A stretch of DNA of 64,000 nucleotides, taken from assembly GCA_947623455.1 (NCBI GenBank), contig OX392538.1:25605001-25669000 (forward strand), read 5' to 3'. The notes under the pieces were generated by a model. The model saw only the letters and a list, made by a program, of their open reading frames with translations. It had not been told where the DNA came from and did no database searches. A program made the translations under genes and the position numbers. Origin of the DNA: Mimachlamys varia. Taxonomy: Eukaryota; Mollusca; Bivalvia; Pectinida; Pectinidae. Positions 36,701 to 42,139 of the stretch are shown here, in pieces (position 1 is the stretch's first letter; every line of letters starts with the position of its first letter).

Positions 36701-37142
36701 CTAATGCGAAGATTACACGGGTAAGTTTATCGCAAACCGCCATCATTCGAAAAAAATTCGCATTAAGTATACATTTAAGTGGGGTGTAAATACGGTGATA
36801 TTTTGTTTTAAGAAATTTAAACTTGGTTTCATTCTCTTTACATTTATATTTCGTAACTATATCAGCTGAAATCAGTAACATGTCAAATAATCATATAAAT
36901 GATAATGTAATTACGCAATATTTTATAGTTGGGTGTAAATTCATTTAAATTGTTTAAACACATGTTAAATGTCCATCCTTTATCAGCTACTCTTTCCCGA
37001 GCTAGGTTTTATGATAACAAGATATAAAGGGCATCACTTACTCGCCGTAGGTGTAACCCTGCGCGGCATTCCATAGGCCCATTGTTCCTAGAAAGAGTAT
37101 CCATGTCACAAAACCGGGGAAGGAATGGAAGCTCCTTGCCAT
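379..37142 (-). CDS. SCO-spondin/mucin-like secreted VWD-LDLa glycoprotein (32 exons, 3' end outside window)
   Basis: I assembled this gene by eye from 32 minus-strand exons, all with AG acceptors and GT donors; codon phase matches at all 31 junctions and the total is 5091 nt, exactly 1697 codons. Order by residue: signal peptide 1-29; EMI-like 34-123 ending CCPGWTG; EGF 123-158; TB/properdin-like 158-210; VWD1 about 225-400; C8-1 and TIL-1 to 571; VWD2 about 590-782; C8-2 and TIL-2 to about 1047; VWD3 about 1063-1250; C8-3 and TIL-3 to about 1430; four LDLa modules about 1430-1583; Thr-rich linker then a beta-rich domain to 1697. Family knowledge: VWD-C8-TIL units drive disulfide oligomerisation of secreted mucins, VWF and SCO-spondin. 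EMI, three VWD units, then LDLa modules is SCO-spondin-like; the EGF and TB-like inserts are less usual. Function in a secreted matrix or mucus is inferred. No stop codon is seen, so the 3' end lies beyond base 1. Confidence 0.88.
1165..1380. repeat. Degenerate tandem repeat (GATACCGTGACGACATA-like)
   Basis: The words GATACCGTGACGACATA, CATACCGTGACGTTATA, TACTGTGACGATATG and GATACCTTGACGATATT recur at intervals of about 20-40 bp within intron 31. There is no coding potential. It appears to be a local degenerate array. Confidence 0.6.
1440..1559 (-). CDS. Exon 31: LDLa module 4
   Basis: This 120-nt, phase 1-1 exon encodes [25 protein letters not shown] and DGNDEDD. The last cysteine codon is split with exon 32. 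The acceptor is TTTTAG and the donor GTAAGT. Confidence 0.88.
2034..2159 (-). CDS. Exon 30: LDLa module 3
   Basis: This 126-nt, phase 1-1 exon encodes [25 protein letters not shown] and DISDEANC. The acceptor is TTTCAG and the donor GTACGT. Confidence 0.87.
2523..2633 (-). CDS. Exon 29: LDLa module 2
   Basis: This 111-nt, phase 1-1 exon encodes one LDLa module: [21 protein letters not shown] and DSSDEWYC. The longest open frame here is in another phase, but the splice-compatible frame gives the full module. Confidence 0.89.
2686..2910 (+). repeat. Interspersed repeat family D, copy
   Basis: This block contains GACGTAACACACAC, TTGCTGCACCTTTAAA, TAGGGACCAAAAGGTGGGAATCC and GGTCCGTAAATCCCTTT. 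The same word order recurs at 14018-14265, in reverse at 28730-28995, and partly at 1-130 and 39143-39230. It is a dispersed mobile element of unknown class. Confidence 0.65.
3036..3193 (-). CDS. Exon 28: VWC-like end and LDLa module 1
   Basis: This 158-nt exon starts with [15 protein letters not shown] and continues into the first LDL-receptor class A module: [23 protein letters not shown] and DGSDETKC. The acidic D.SDE calcium site is intact. The acceptor is TTCACAG and the donor GTAAGT. Confidence 0.9.
3581..3674 (-). CDS. Exon 27: TIL-3, second part
   Basis: This 94-nt exon encodes [15 protein letters not shown] and THECMK. It completes TIL-3 and leaves at phase 2 inside a Cys codon. The acceptor is CAACAG and the donor GTGAGT. 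Confidence 0.85.
3993..4142 (-). CDS. Exon 26: TIL-3, first part
   Basis: This 150-nt exon encodes [19 protein letters not shown], then [16 protein letters not shown]. The acceptor is TTTCAG. The donor GTAAAC is somewhat weak, but the phase matches exon 27. Confidence 0.86.
4490..4599 (-). CDS. Exon 25: C8-3, second part
   Basis: This 110-nt exon encodes [21 protein letters not shown] and VKWRTPRFC, completing C8-3. The acceptor is TTCCAG and the donor GTAAGT. Confidence 0.87.
4825..4961 (-). CDS. Exon 24: C8-3, first part
   Basis: This 137-nt exon encodes [20 protein letters not shown] and [10 protein letters not shown], the first half of C8-3. The acceptor is TTTCAG and the donor GTAGGT. 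Confidence 0.87.
5462..5670 (-). CDS. Exon 23: VWD3 end (GLCGNFDG)
   Basis: This 209-nt exon completes [16 protein letters not shown] and contains [16 protein letters not shown] and [13 protein letters not shown]. The donor GTAATA is weaker than the others. It leaves at phase 0, which matches the next exon. Confidence 0.89.
6420..6764 (-). CDS. Exon 22: VWD3, main part with GDPH motif
   Basis: This 345-nt exon encodes the most canonical VWD of the protein: [39 protein letters not shown] and [12 protein letters not shown] is the autoproteolytic sequence known from some VWD proteins, for example MUC2 and RGM. Acceptor is AAAG and donor GTATGT, inside DN|G. Confidence 0.9.
7052..7101 (-). CDS. 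Exon 21: short linker exon before VWD3
   Basis: This 50-nt exon encodes [16 protein letters not shown], a VWC-like C..RHW....C finish. It is accepted here because both splice sites (TTTCAG, GTATGA) and both phases (2 in, 1 out) fit. Confidence 0.78.
7330..7421 (-). CDS. Exon 20: TIL continuation
   Basis: This 92-nt exon encodes [18 protein letters not shown] and DSCKT. It continues the TIL-type unit of exon 19 and leaves at phase 2. The acceptor is ATACAG and the donor GTAAGT. Confidence 0.83.
7645..7843 (-). CDS. Exon 19: cysteine-rich TIL/VWC-like segment
   Basis: This 199-nt exon encodes [14 protein letters not shown], a VWC-like end, then [24 protein letters not shown] and GCGCPENTY. 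It looks like a second TIL-type unit (E' or TIL' module) before VWD3. The acceptor is ATTGTAG and the donor GTACGT. Confidence 0.86.
8302..8560 (-). CDS. Exon 18: TIL-2
   Basis: This 259-nt exon encodes a full TIL domain: [20 protein letters not shown], then [10 protein letters not shown], then CVTLDQCSC and GCTN. It is flanked by TTTTCAG and GTAAGT and leaves at phase 2, splitting the next Cys codon as in TIL-1. Confidence 0.89.
9212..9455 (-). CDS. Exon 17: C8-2
   Basis: This 244-nt exon encodes a C8 domain in one piece: [41 protein letters not shown] and EWKTRC. I count six cysteines, fewer than C8-1 or C8-3. It leaves at phase 1 into the TIL exon. Acceptor TTACAG, donor GTAAGT. Confidence 0.87.
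9677..9847. mobile_element. Fold-back (long inverted repeat) element in intron 16
   Basis: Two arms of about 80 bp (AGGTTACACAAC... and ...GTCGTGTGACCT) share GGATATGGAATTTATTTCAC and pair around an apex GACACGAGCTTTAGCGAGTGTC. A partial half-copy occurs at about 38785-38860 (TTCACTCGGGTTAATTATTT, AAAAGTTACAAATCAACACG). No coding; probably a non-autonomous DNA element. Confidence 0.7.
10259..10417 (-). CDS. Exon 16: VWD2 end, cysteine-free (GLYGTYN)
   Basis: This 159-nt, phase 0-0 exon encodes [17 protein letters not shown], equivalent to the canonical GLCGNYNxxxxDD but with Cys replaced by Tyr. The rest has no cysteine at all. Acceptor is TATTCAG and donor GTAAGT. The reading frame and the two splice sites are intact, so this looks like divergence and not a pseudo-exon. 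Confidence 0.84.
11206..11538 (-). CDS. Exon 15: VWD2 core
   Basis: This 333-nt exon (phase 0-0, 111 codons) encodes the VWD2 core, including [37 protein letters not shown] and VYLTLDRF. Only two cysteines are present. The acceptor is TTTCAAAG and the donor GTATGT. Secondary structure appears preserved, whereas the disulfide framework is reduced. Confidence 0.85.
11874..12015 (-). CDS. Exon 14: TIL-1/VWC-like end and start of VWD2
   Basis: This 142-nt exon completes [10 protein letters not shown] with the split cysteine from exon 13. It then opens VWD2 with [17 protein letters not shown]. The expected GxCxYxL is PNVAKYTF, so the conserved cysteine is missing. The acceptor is TTTGAAG and the donor GTAAGT. 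Confidence 0.86.
12366..12612 (-). CDS. Exon 13: TIL-1
   Basis: This 247-nt exon encodes a trypsin-inhibitor-like cysteine-rich domain: [18 protein letters not shown], then [10 protein letters not shown], then CVTPDQCKC and DCNE. It leaves at phase 2, so the next cysteine codon is split across the intron. A very T- and G-rich tract follows at about 12257-12298 in the intron. Confidence 0.9.
12907..13063 (-). CDS. Exon 12: C8-1, second half
   Basis: This 157-nt exon encodes [23 protein letters not shown] and VSWRSRDVC, completing C8-1. The acceptor is ATTGCAG and the donor GTGAGT. Intron 11 before it is 2.6 kb and carries several repeats. Confidence 0.87.
13262..13640. repeat. Degenerate approximately 175-bp tandem repeat in intron 11
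   Basis: Three related blocks begin TTCAATTTAATTATATATCA, GTCAATTCACTTGGATATCA and TTCAATTCAATTGGATAATT, each followed by a run ending AACACT. Each then continues with A/T-rich sequence that includes AACGYAAATT and CAAAATYC. Confidence 0.5.
14018..14265 (+). repeat. Interspersed repeat family D, copy
   Basis: GACGTAACACACACATATGC, GCTGCACCTTTTAAATTTAG, GGTTCCGTCCTCATATG, TAGGGGCCAAAAGGTGG and GGTGCGTAAAACTCCTTT align with the copies at 2686 and 28730. It lies in intron 11. Confidence 0.65.
15020..15170 (-). mobile_element. tRNA-derived SINE-like element (family C), reverse copy
   Basis: TTGGTTTGGTTTAATATG, TTTTACGTCCGATTAACAGC, GGACGTGCCAGGTTTTGG and a box-B-like ATTCGAACTCGCAACCCAG occur in reverse relative to the copy at 54252. 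GGGCTAGTAGCAGAATGTCG matches the element's tRNA-like head. Confidence 0.65.
15171..15400 (+). repeat. Interspersed repeat family E, long copy
   Basis: GAGAATACCAAAGCGTC, ACTAGGGGCAAAATTTGAAC, ACCAGGTGTTACGGAAAAG, TAAGCGTCTTCTACTTCATC and GACACCCGCCATGTAAATC recur at 32676-32792, 43487-43690, 2365-2475 and reversed at 47503-47745. In reverse it keeps an open frame reading [16 protein letters not shown]. Confidence 0.6.
15674..15787 (-). CDS. Exon 11: C8-1, first half
   Basis: This 114-nt, phase 0-0 exon encodes [23 protein letters not shown] and RDCRAK, the first half of a C8 domain. The acceptor is GTTTTAG and the donor GTAAGT. Confidence 0.86.
15897..16122. mobile_element. MITE with terminal inverted repeats (TACTGTAAACCAA)
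   Basis: The left end TACTGTAAACCAATTTATTT and the right end (reverse complement TACTTTAAACCAACTTATTT) form imperfect 21-bp TIRs. The interior is rich in TCGCG/CGCGA words. A decayed relative lies at about 21840-21945 (CGCGAAATGAAATAC, TTGTAAACTAATTATACAGT). It is a 226-bp non-autonomous element in intron 11-10. Confidence 0.65.
16231..16307 (-). CDS. Exon 10: VWD1-C8 linker (FGNSWR)
   Basis: This 77-nt exon encodes [16 protein letters not shown], the standard tail of a VWD domain leading into C8. Acceptor ACAACAG, donor GTAAGT; it leaves at phase 0. Confidence 0.84.
16880..17041 (-). CDS. Exon 9: VWD1, C-terminal part (GLCGNFN)
   Basis: This 162-nt exon ends with the VWD signature [11 protein letters not shown]. 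Upstream it has the strand segments [17 protein letters not shown] and STCYLTLDD. The acceptor is TTTAAG and the donor GTAATG. The Cys of GLCGN is retained, but the CGLC vicinal-cysteine motif of the VWF propeptide is absent. Confidence 0.87.
17397..17511 (-). CDS. Exon 8: VWD1, middle
   Basis: This 115-nt exon encodes a beta-rich VWD segment beginning [14 protein letters not shown] and including [10 protein letters not shown]. It lies between acceptor TTTGCAG and donor GTAAGT, entering at phase 0 and leaving at phase 1. Confidence 0.85.
18073..18284 (-). CDS. Exon 7: VWD1, N-terminal part
   Basis: Acceptor is TTTGCAG and donor GTAAGT; 212 nt. It encodes the start of a von Willebrand D domain: [14 protein letters not shown], then [11 protein letters not shown], then INCDVFETC. 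The usual GDPHY is replaced by CGSSYY, while TFDG and GxCxYxL are kept. Confidence 0.88.
18285..20342 (-). other. Intron 6 (2.1 kb)
   Basis: AT-rich and without coding-like frames or clear repeats. I see nothing here beyond the splice signals. Confidence 0.5.
20343..20498 (-). CDS. Exon 6: TB-like / properdin N-terminal-like module
   Basis: This 156-nt exon (phase 1-1) contains QYCYASPYC, then [16 protein letters not shown], then VKCEDC. The pattern CY...C...LT.EDCC...GW....C..C resembles the TB-like domain at the N-terminus of properdin and other TSR proteins, and more loosely the TB domains of fibrillin/LTBP. I infer a compact disulfide module; calling it a true TB domain needs a profile search. 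Confidence 0.8.
20633..20895 (+). repeat. Approximately 135-bp tandem duplication in intron 5
   Basis: Two copies start AAGTTCAAATGACACCGCTA and AAGTTCAAATGGATCCCCTA. Both continue with TGTGGTAAGGTTGAT, CAACTGCTGACGTCATCAAA, ACGTT and ACATGT.CTTCAT.AAT. Each carries a CRE-like TGACGTCA. Confidence 0.75.
21311..21361. promoter_or_regulatory. Paired CRE-like sites and a 22-bp perfect palindrome
   Basis: TGACGTCA occurs at 21311-21318 and 21325-21332. It is followed by the perfect palindrome GTTACTACACA/TGTGTAGTAAC (21340-21361). They lie in intron 5, not far from the duplicated CRE-like sites at about 20690 and 20815. A regulatory role is conjecture; the motifs are seen directly. Confidence 0.4.
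21519..21623 (-). CDS. Exon 5: EGF-like domain
   Basis: This 105-nt exon of symmetric phase (1-1) carries one six-cysteine EGF module: C.PPC, NGQC, VCTC and GYSGTFC. Acceptor is TTTCAG and donor GTAGGT. A single exon with one domain and equal phases is the classical shuffled EGF exon. No calcium-binding D.E motif is evident before the first cysteine. Confidence 0.88.
   Translation of the reverse strand, partial: RSVSRPARVTGSVLRHMCAHVRQATLEHSVMKSN
21962..22023 (-). CDS. Exon 4: EMI-like C-terminus (CCPGW)
   Basis: This 62-nt exon lies between acceptor TTGATAG and donor GTCAGT. It encodes a segment ending [15 protein letters not shown]. The CCPGW.G..C signature is the hallmark of the C-terminal end of EMI domains and is shared by SCO-spondin, multimerins and emilins. 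Confidence 0.82.
22024..26324 (-). other. Intron 3 (4.3 kb)
   Basis: Outside the minisatellite I find no exon that fits the phase chain. A GC-richer patch at about 24925-25035 includes GAGCGCATGCGTATGCAT (NRF1-like) and GGGGCGCCAAAGGCATCC. It could be an internal regulatory element or alternative promoter; evidence is thin. Confidence 0.45.
22740..23720. repeat. Approximately 70-bp G-rich minisatellite in intron 3
   Basis: About thirteen units recur, each with GCGAGATAATGTGGATGGTG, ACTAGGTGTACATGGGG and GAAGGAAGGGCATACAAGTG or variants. Unit length is about 65-75 bp. Around 23214-23498 two consecutive units repeat as a 142-bp higher-order pair. The minus-strand open frames here are by-products of the array. 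Confidence 0.85.
26325..26367 (-). CDS. Exon 3: small EMI-like exon
   Basis: This 43-nt exon lies between acceptor TTTCACAG and donor GTAAGT and encodes [14 protein letters not shown]. It is too short for ORF-based detection but fits both neighbouring phases (enters at 1, leaves at 2). It supplies the third cysteine of the EMI-like region. Confidence 0.75.
26368..28463 (-). other. Intron 2 (2.1 kb)
   Basis: AT-rich. A stretch at about 26740-26980 (GTGACCGAGGGTTTTTC, CCCGGTATTAAACTTCAG, CTTAGCTGTTGAAAGGATTA) resembles a decayed SINE/DNA-element tail of the family C type. Nothing else is evident. Confidence 0.4.
28464..28624 (-). CDS. Exon 2: N-terminal EMI-like region, first half
   Basis: Acceptor TTTGCAG and donor GTAAGT flank 161 nt. 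The first base completes an Asp codon with exon 1. The segment has two cysteines (NICMID and QAACKDY) and an N-glycosylation sequon NQT. It starts an EMI-like cysteine-rich N-terminus completed by exons 3 and 4. The sequence itself is not strongly conserved; the assignment rests on cysteine spacing and the CCPGW end. Confidence 0.8.
28730..28995 (-). repeat. Interspersed repeat family D, reverse copy
   Basis: On the minus strand this reads GATGACGTAACACACACAC, ATTAAACTGCATTATACAG, CGGTTTCGTCCTTCTAG and AAAAGATGAGAATC, matching family D. It lies just inside intron 1, next to exon 2. Confidence 0.6.
29433..29672 (+). mobile_element. tRNA-derived SINE (family A), decayed copy
   Basis: Head words AAGGCTCGTGACTGACCGGT and a box-B-like GGTTGCGAGTACGAGTC are followed by TTGAGCACGATGCTTTACTC, AACCCAGCTGTAAATAAGTA and CAAAGATAATAATAAGTG. 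These align in order with the fuller copy on the minus strand at 46341-46690. Confidence 0.7.
29815..30310. repeat. 52-bp tandem repeat in intron 1
   Basis: The unit TATGCTTCATGTAGTACCAC + ATTGATGTAGCTATTATATT + TACGCATAATGA recurs almost exactly at 30008, 30060 and 30112. More degenerate flanking units extend from about 29815 to 30310. Confidence 0.85.
31403..31472 (+). pseudogene. 5S rRNA-derived fragment (5S-related SINE or pseudogene)
   Basis: CGATCACGATAGTTAAGCAACG, then GCGTGGTCAGTAATTGGATG and GGTGACGGCCTG, follow the 3' two-thirds of eukaryotic 5S rRNA (GATCxCxGAAGTTAAGCAAC ... GTTAGTACTTGGATGGGTGACC), including the internal promoter region. The 5' third is absent, so this is not a functional gene. 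Confidence 0.65.
31990..32640. repeat. Degenerate approximately 60-80-bp tandem array in intron 1
   Basis: A block of the form CAACACGTAAGCATTCCCC + TGTAAGTATAAGAGTACA + GTAAGATAAAAAGA recurs about nine times with many changes, for example at about 32057, 32118, 32178, 32240, 32300 and 32360. Confidence 0.65.
32676..32792 (+). repeat. Interspersed repeat family E, short copy
   Basis: GGGGGCAAAATATCAACAAGG, ACCAGATGTTCCGGAAGAG, TAAGCGTCCTCTGCCTCATC and GATGACACCCGCCAT match the family E copy at 15171-15400. Confidence 0.65.
33700..33990 (+). repeat. Interspersed repeat family F, copy
   Basis: GCCACCTTGTTGATGAGG, GACTGGTTCGACCCTTTTATG, TACATCACAACAA and GGTAAACATTGACAGACT are echoed at 49980-50180 (GCCATCTTGTTGATGAGG, GACTAGTTTGACTCTTTGATG, GGTAAAAATTGACAGACA). 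It is a dispersed repeat of unknown class. Confidence 0.5.
37042..37142 (-). CDS. Exon 1: start codon and signal peptide
   Basis: The ATG sits in an ideal context (ACCATGG). It is followed by a basic-plus-hydrophobic leader ([10 protein letters not shown], then [11 protein letters not shown]) and a small-residue cleavage region AAQG before YTYG. The exon encodes 33 codons plus two bases and ends at donor GTAAGT. A secretory signal fits the cysteine-rich protein that follows. The 5'UTR has a short upstream ORF of about 10 codons. Confidence 0.88.
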
Positions 37143-37308
37143 GGTCCCTAATAGGGCTGGTAAGATATAAAAACGTGCTTCCTTAGCCACCTCTTTCTAT
37201 TACAGGTCTTTTTGGGATCCGAAACTTAACATAGAAAATATACAAATATTTCTTTCCCTCTCTCGTCTAGGAGCGTTGGTCGCTGTCACGGCAATAGCGA
37301 CCCTCTGG

Positions 37309-37315
37309 TTTTATA
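37309..37315 (-). promoter_or_regulatory. TATA box of the VWD gene
   Basis: The minus strand reads GGTATAAAACC here, about 170 nt upstream of the ATG. Transcription would be expected to start about 25-30 nt downstream, near 37280-37288. That falls inside a small hairpin with 7-bp arms GGTCGCT/AGCGACC (37278-37302). The TSS is inferred. Confidence 0.6.
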
Positions 37316-38239
37316 CCGGCTTTTTTACGTAAGCAATCCTATCGAGCAGTCTGTTTGCTTAATGCATTCGATATTTCTTATTTAGTTTGCGGGCCTCCCT
37401 TCGCCATTTGGCTCAAATCTGATTGGCTAGGTGGTATTTGCTATTGAGAAATTGACCGACGAGGCATATGAAATTTGCTGGCGATGGACTTAAAATGAGC
37501 TGCTTTGTCATTCCTTGTACTGGGATATCATGATTTCTAAGGCAATGAACGGACGTCGATAAAAGAGAACAAACAAACAGTCTACGACGCAATTTATCTT
37601 CAGAAGAGGAGATGTACTCTTTCAATTGTGATCGTTTCATGTCGAAAGTTCATGAAAGAATGTTACACAACGTTATTAAAAGGGATGTCACATCTTTATT
37701 GAACAAAACTTATTTTAGTCATATGTCTTATTAAAGATTAGTTGTGTATTCAAATGAATGTCCAGTTGGTGATGATGATGACTTGACGCATTCAGATCAA
37801 TAGACATACCTGATGAGGAAGGTGTGAGGGTTTTTTTCTGTTGCATTACATTTCCACGAATTTTTATACTTACATGTATGTAAATGATACATTATTTGAA
37901 TATTTCATTAAGACATTTATCTAGAAAAAAAAAGAGAAAACAAGGATTGGTTTTTTTATATATATACAAAAATTTCTTTTCCATGATTTTTTTAATAGCA
38001 ATTTCTCAACGTGTAATCACTTTATTCGTATGCTAAACGATTAAACTTAAATAGCTACGCGGTTCATACAAACGAACCTAACTGGGATTGAGTGCTATTG
38101 CACCTTTTCCTATGCATCATGTCAAACATGTTGTCTTATTTTCACTTCTTGCAAAGGTTCGAGGACATTATAAGATGCTCTGTTTCTAACAGCATCTCAT
38201 CATGAAGTGAAAGTTTGCAATCAGTGGATGTTTCCTACA

Positions 38240-38490
38240 GGAACAACAAAGAAGCAAAACTGAGTGGTTTTCTATCATCGCAGTAACAAGCATCTAATGC
38301 CCCTTTCTCTTTTACATTCATTTTGATCCTGTACCTCTGGTCTGTATTTAACTTTAGCGACTGTAAAGTCGAAGAGTACCAAACTTCCATTAGTTTTTTT
38401 CTGGATTGCAGTGCTGTCTCCTTATGAACTTGTTATTGCATATTTTACATTTGGCAAGGACGTCAAATCCCATTCAAACACGAACGAATA
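38240..38490 (-). pseudogene. Possible decayed coding remnant, unidentified
   Basis: On the minus strand one frame stays protein-like (SFVFEWDLTSLPNVKYAIT, then STAIQKKTNGSLVLFDFTV and VKYRPEVQDQNE) across a stop codon before further stops. The sequence has higher complexity than its surroundings. I do not recognise the family; it could be a transposon or gene fragment, or chance. Confidence 0.3.
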
Positions 38491-39142
38491 CCTGTATTTC
38501 CTCTTTTGGTAATTGAAATAAATCTACCGATAAAAACCTTAAATTATTCATTGAATGTCTGAAGCGTTTGAAACGAAACTAAATTCACAACCTGATTTTA
38601 CTAACTCCCATAGTTATGTCGTGTTATGCAGAACTGTATGTTGATCTGCATCCTTAAAATGTTTATAATATGTCGAAATGACATACGTTGCAGACTGGTG
38701 CATGAGATTTTTAATGAAAAATTCTTCCTTAATACCTTCTTCATTCACAAAGACGTTATACAAGAAGTGGTTATTATAATTATATGGTATTTAGTTCACT
38801 CGGGTTAATTATTTTTTCAAAAGTTACAAATCAACACGGGCTTAAGCGAGTTTTTTTTCTTATTCCCCCGAAACGAAGTTATGGGATATATGGAATAGCA
38901 CCGTCTGTCTGGATGTCTGGATGTGTGTCTGTCTGACGTCCAATGTAACTTGTCCGGAGATCTCCTAAATCTGTAAACCTTCTTCATTAAAATTGCATAG
39001 GAATGTTAGGAGTCAGGTGTACATGTACATGCATGTTATGTTTAGCAGAAATTCAGTCTGGTTGCCTTGGTCACCATGTCGTTACACACTGAGTTTAGTG
39101 CAATGGCCGTCACACATCAATTCTTAAACTATTTTATTGAAA

Positions 39143-39230
39143 GCTGACGTACCACACACACATGCAACACCATTTAAATTTAGTAATAGATACAACAAAC
39201 TTTGTCGAATGGTGTACCTTATTAATGCCC
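39143..39230 (+). repeat. Interspersed repeat family D, fragment
   Basis: GCTGACGTACCACACACACATGC, CAACACCATTTAAATTTAG and GTCGAATGGTGTACC match the start of family D. Confidence 0.5.
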
Positions 39231-40039
39231 ATAATTTGTCAGGTGTAATCACTGTATTCAGTCCAAAGTCATGACCGCTTGAAGTTCATCTTTTTAATTA
39301 ATTTTGTTTTCTTTAATGAATGACCCAACTTGGAATCCTGTCGAACTTCAGTCGAAATATTGTTTTATATTTGGGATATCAGTAACAGTTTGTTTTTTTT
39401 CCTCGGAAAACATTACAAAAAACCTTTGTTCAAATGATAACTCGCTTATAACTGAAGTAAAGTTGAATTTGGTCTCAAGTTTTATTGCCAGAATGTAGAG
39501 ACTATTGTTCCATGTATAATATAGGTGATTTCTGGTTGTTTGTTACTAGATCGCTGTTGATTTTAATGTAGACATTTTGATTTTGCAAATTAATTGTATC
39601 ACATGCTTCTCTAAAACATACTTTTTCGAATAACTTATATATTCATAATTTCAATAGATGTGTCACAAGCTAGGTCGTTACCATGGATTGAGCAGAAAAT
39701 CGTATAATCTTGCAATTTTTCTTAAAATGAATTTTGCGGAATTTTGTTCTAAATGAAGAACGGCAAATGTCTACAGGCATAATCTATTTTAGCATATGAT
39801 AATTCATGCGAGAAGCTTTTGTTAGAATCTATTAGTGTGTTTACTTGTTGTGATTGACAATGATACTCAGTTCTCGTTTTGAGAACTTGATGTTTACTTG
39901 GACGCTTACAAAAATAAGAGTCACCTTAATGGTTTGAAGAGTAAAATCAAATATGCATGTTTATTATTCTCGTTTGTGAAACTTATAATGTTTTATTGGC
40001 GCTACATGAAGTGGCGAGTATAAAAATAAAAATTATATA

Positions 40040-40530
40040 CAATATGGCGGGTATGACTTGAAACAAGCTGTTAGTCGTTCCTCGCAAAACTTTGAAACAA
40101 CCTGGCGGTTATCTAATACTCAGGCTTGTATAGCTCATCAAATACTGCAGCTGTCTTAGGGTTTGGTAGCCACACGATTAGAACATTCTGACGGGTACAT
40201 ATGAGTAAGAGAACTTTTTTTATGAATTTGTCGGGTATAAAAAACAATATACTGAAACAACCACTCAGGTATGGCTCACTAAATCTTGAAACAATTTGCG
40301 GATACCGCAATCCATGAAATGATAAGAACATATGACTAACTACACCATGACACAAGCAGATATGTATGGCTGACAAAACCATGAAACAATATAGCGGGGA
40401 TGGGTAGCAAACTATGGAAGCTATCTGGGGCTATGTCTAGCAATCTCCCCGGTAGACAGTCTGGCTGGTGGATTACAATTACTAATTGTTTATTGGAACA
40501 ATCTAGCAGGGATGTTAAACAATTTTCTCC
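40040..40530. repeat. Degenerate tandem repeat next to the 13-bp array
   Basis: The words GAAACAACCTGGCGG, GAAACAACCACTCAGG, GAAACAATTTGCGGA, GAAACAATATAGCGGGG and GGAACAATCTAGCAGGG recur with TATGGCTCACTAAA / TATGGCTGACAAAA. Spacing is roughly 60-90 bp. Confidence 0.6.
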
Positions 40531-42135
40531 GCACCCATACACACATACCTTACACCTATATATTATATACAAATATCCATACATGCATTACAAACATACA
40601 TTACACACATGCATTACACATATGCATTACACACATATATTTCACACATACCTTGCACACATACATTACACACATACATTACACACATACATTACAAACA
40701 TACATTACAAACATATATTACAAACATACATTACAATCATACATTACACACACACATTCCACGCTTACTTTACACACATACATTACAAACATACATTACA
40801 CACATACATTACACACATACATTACACACATACATTACACAAATGCATTACACACATACATTACACACACACACATTATACACATACCTTGCACACATAC
40901 ATTACACACACACACATTATACACATACCTTGCACACATACATTACACATATACATCACACACATACATTACACACATACATTACACACATACATTACAC
41001 ACATACATCACACACATACATTACACACATACCTTGCACACATACATTACACACATAGAACACACATACATCACACACATACATTACACACATACCTTGC
41101 ACACATACATTACACACATACCTTGCACACATACATTACACACATACCTTGCACACATACATTACACACATACCTTGCACACATACATTCACACATACAT
41201 TACACACATACATTACACACATACATCACACACATACATTACACACATACCTTGCACACATACATTACACACATAGAACACACACATACAATACACATTC
41301 ATTACATACATACAAACATACATTACACACATACATTACACACATACATTACACACATACATTACACACATACATTACACACATGCATCACACACATACA
41401 TTACACATATACATTGCACATATGCATTATACACATACATTACACACATACATTATACACATACACACATACATTACACACATACATTACACATACATAA
41501 CACACAAACATTGTACACATACTTTACACACATACATTACACACATACATTATACACATAAATTACACACATGTATTACACACGCACACATACATTACAC
41601 ACATACATTACACACAAACATTATACACATACATTACACACATACAGACATACATTACACACATACATTACACACATACATTACACACAAACATTGTACA
41701 CATACTTTACACACATACATTACACACAAACATTATACACATACATTACACACATACAGACATACATCACACACATACATTACACACATACATCACAAAC
41801 ATACATTACACACATACAGACATACATTACACACATACATTACACACATACAAACGTACATTACACACATACAGACATACATTACACACATACATTACAC
41901 ACATACATTATACGCATACATTCACACATACATTACACACATACATCACACATAAACATTACACACATACATTACACACATACATCACACATAAACATTA
42001 CACACATACATTACACAACCATACATTACACACATACATTGCACACGTTCATTACACACATACATTACGCACAGACAAACAAACATTACACATATATATT
42101 GTACACATACATTACACACATACATTTCACACATA
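40531..42135. repeat. 13-bp minisatellite (CATTACACACATA)n, about 1.6 kb
   Basis: The unit CATTACACACATA repeats about 120 times with small variants (CTTGCACACATA, CATCACACACATA, 12- and 14-bp forms). Because 13 is not a multiple of 3 and no phase makes a stop, all three plus frames stay open over hundreds of codons encoding THTLHTYITHIHY-like repeats. These open frames are not genes. Confidence 0.95.
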
Positions 42136-42139
42136 AGGT

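Larger units (their letters stand above)
28625..37041 (-). other. Intron 1 (8.4 kb), repeat-rich
   Basis: The largest intron separates the signal-peptide exon from the rest of the coding sequence. It holds a family D copy, a SINE, the 52-bp array, a 5S-derived fragment and the approximately 60-80-bp degenerate array. The remaining sequence is AT-rich with no convincing exon. Long first introns often carry enhancers, but no specific element can be named. Confidence 0.6.
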
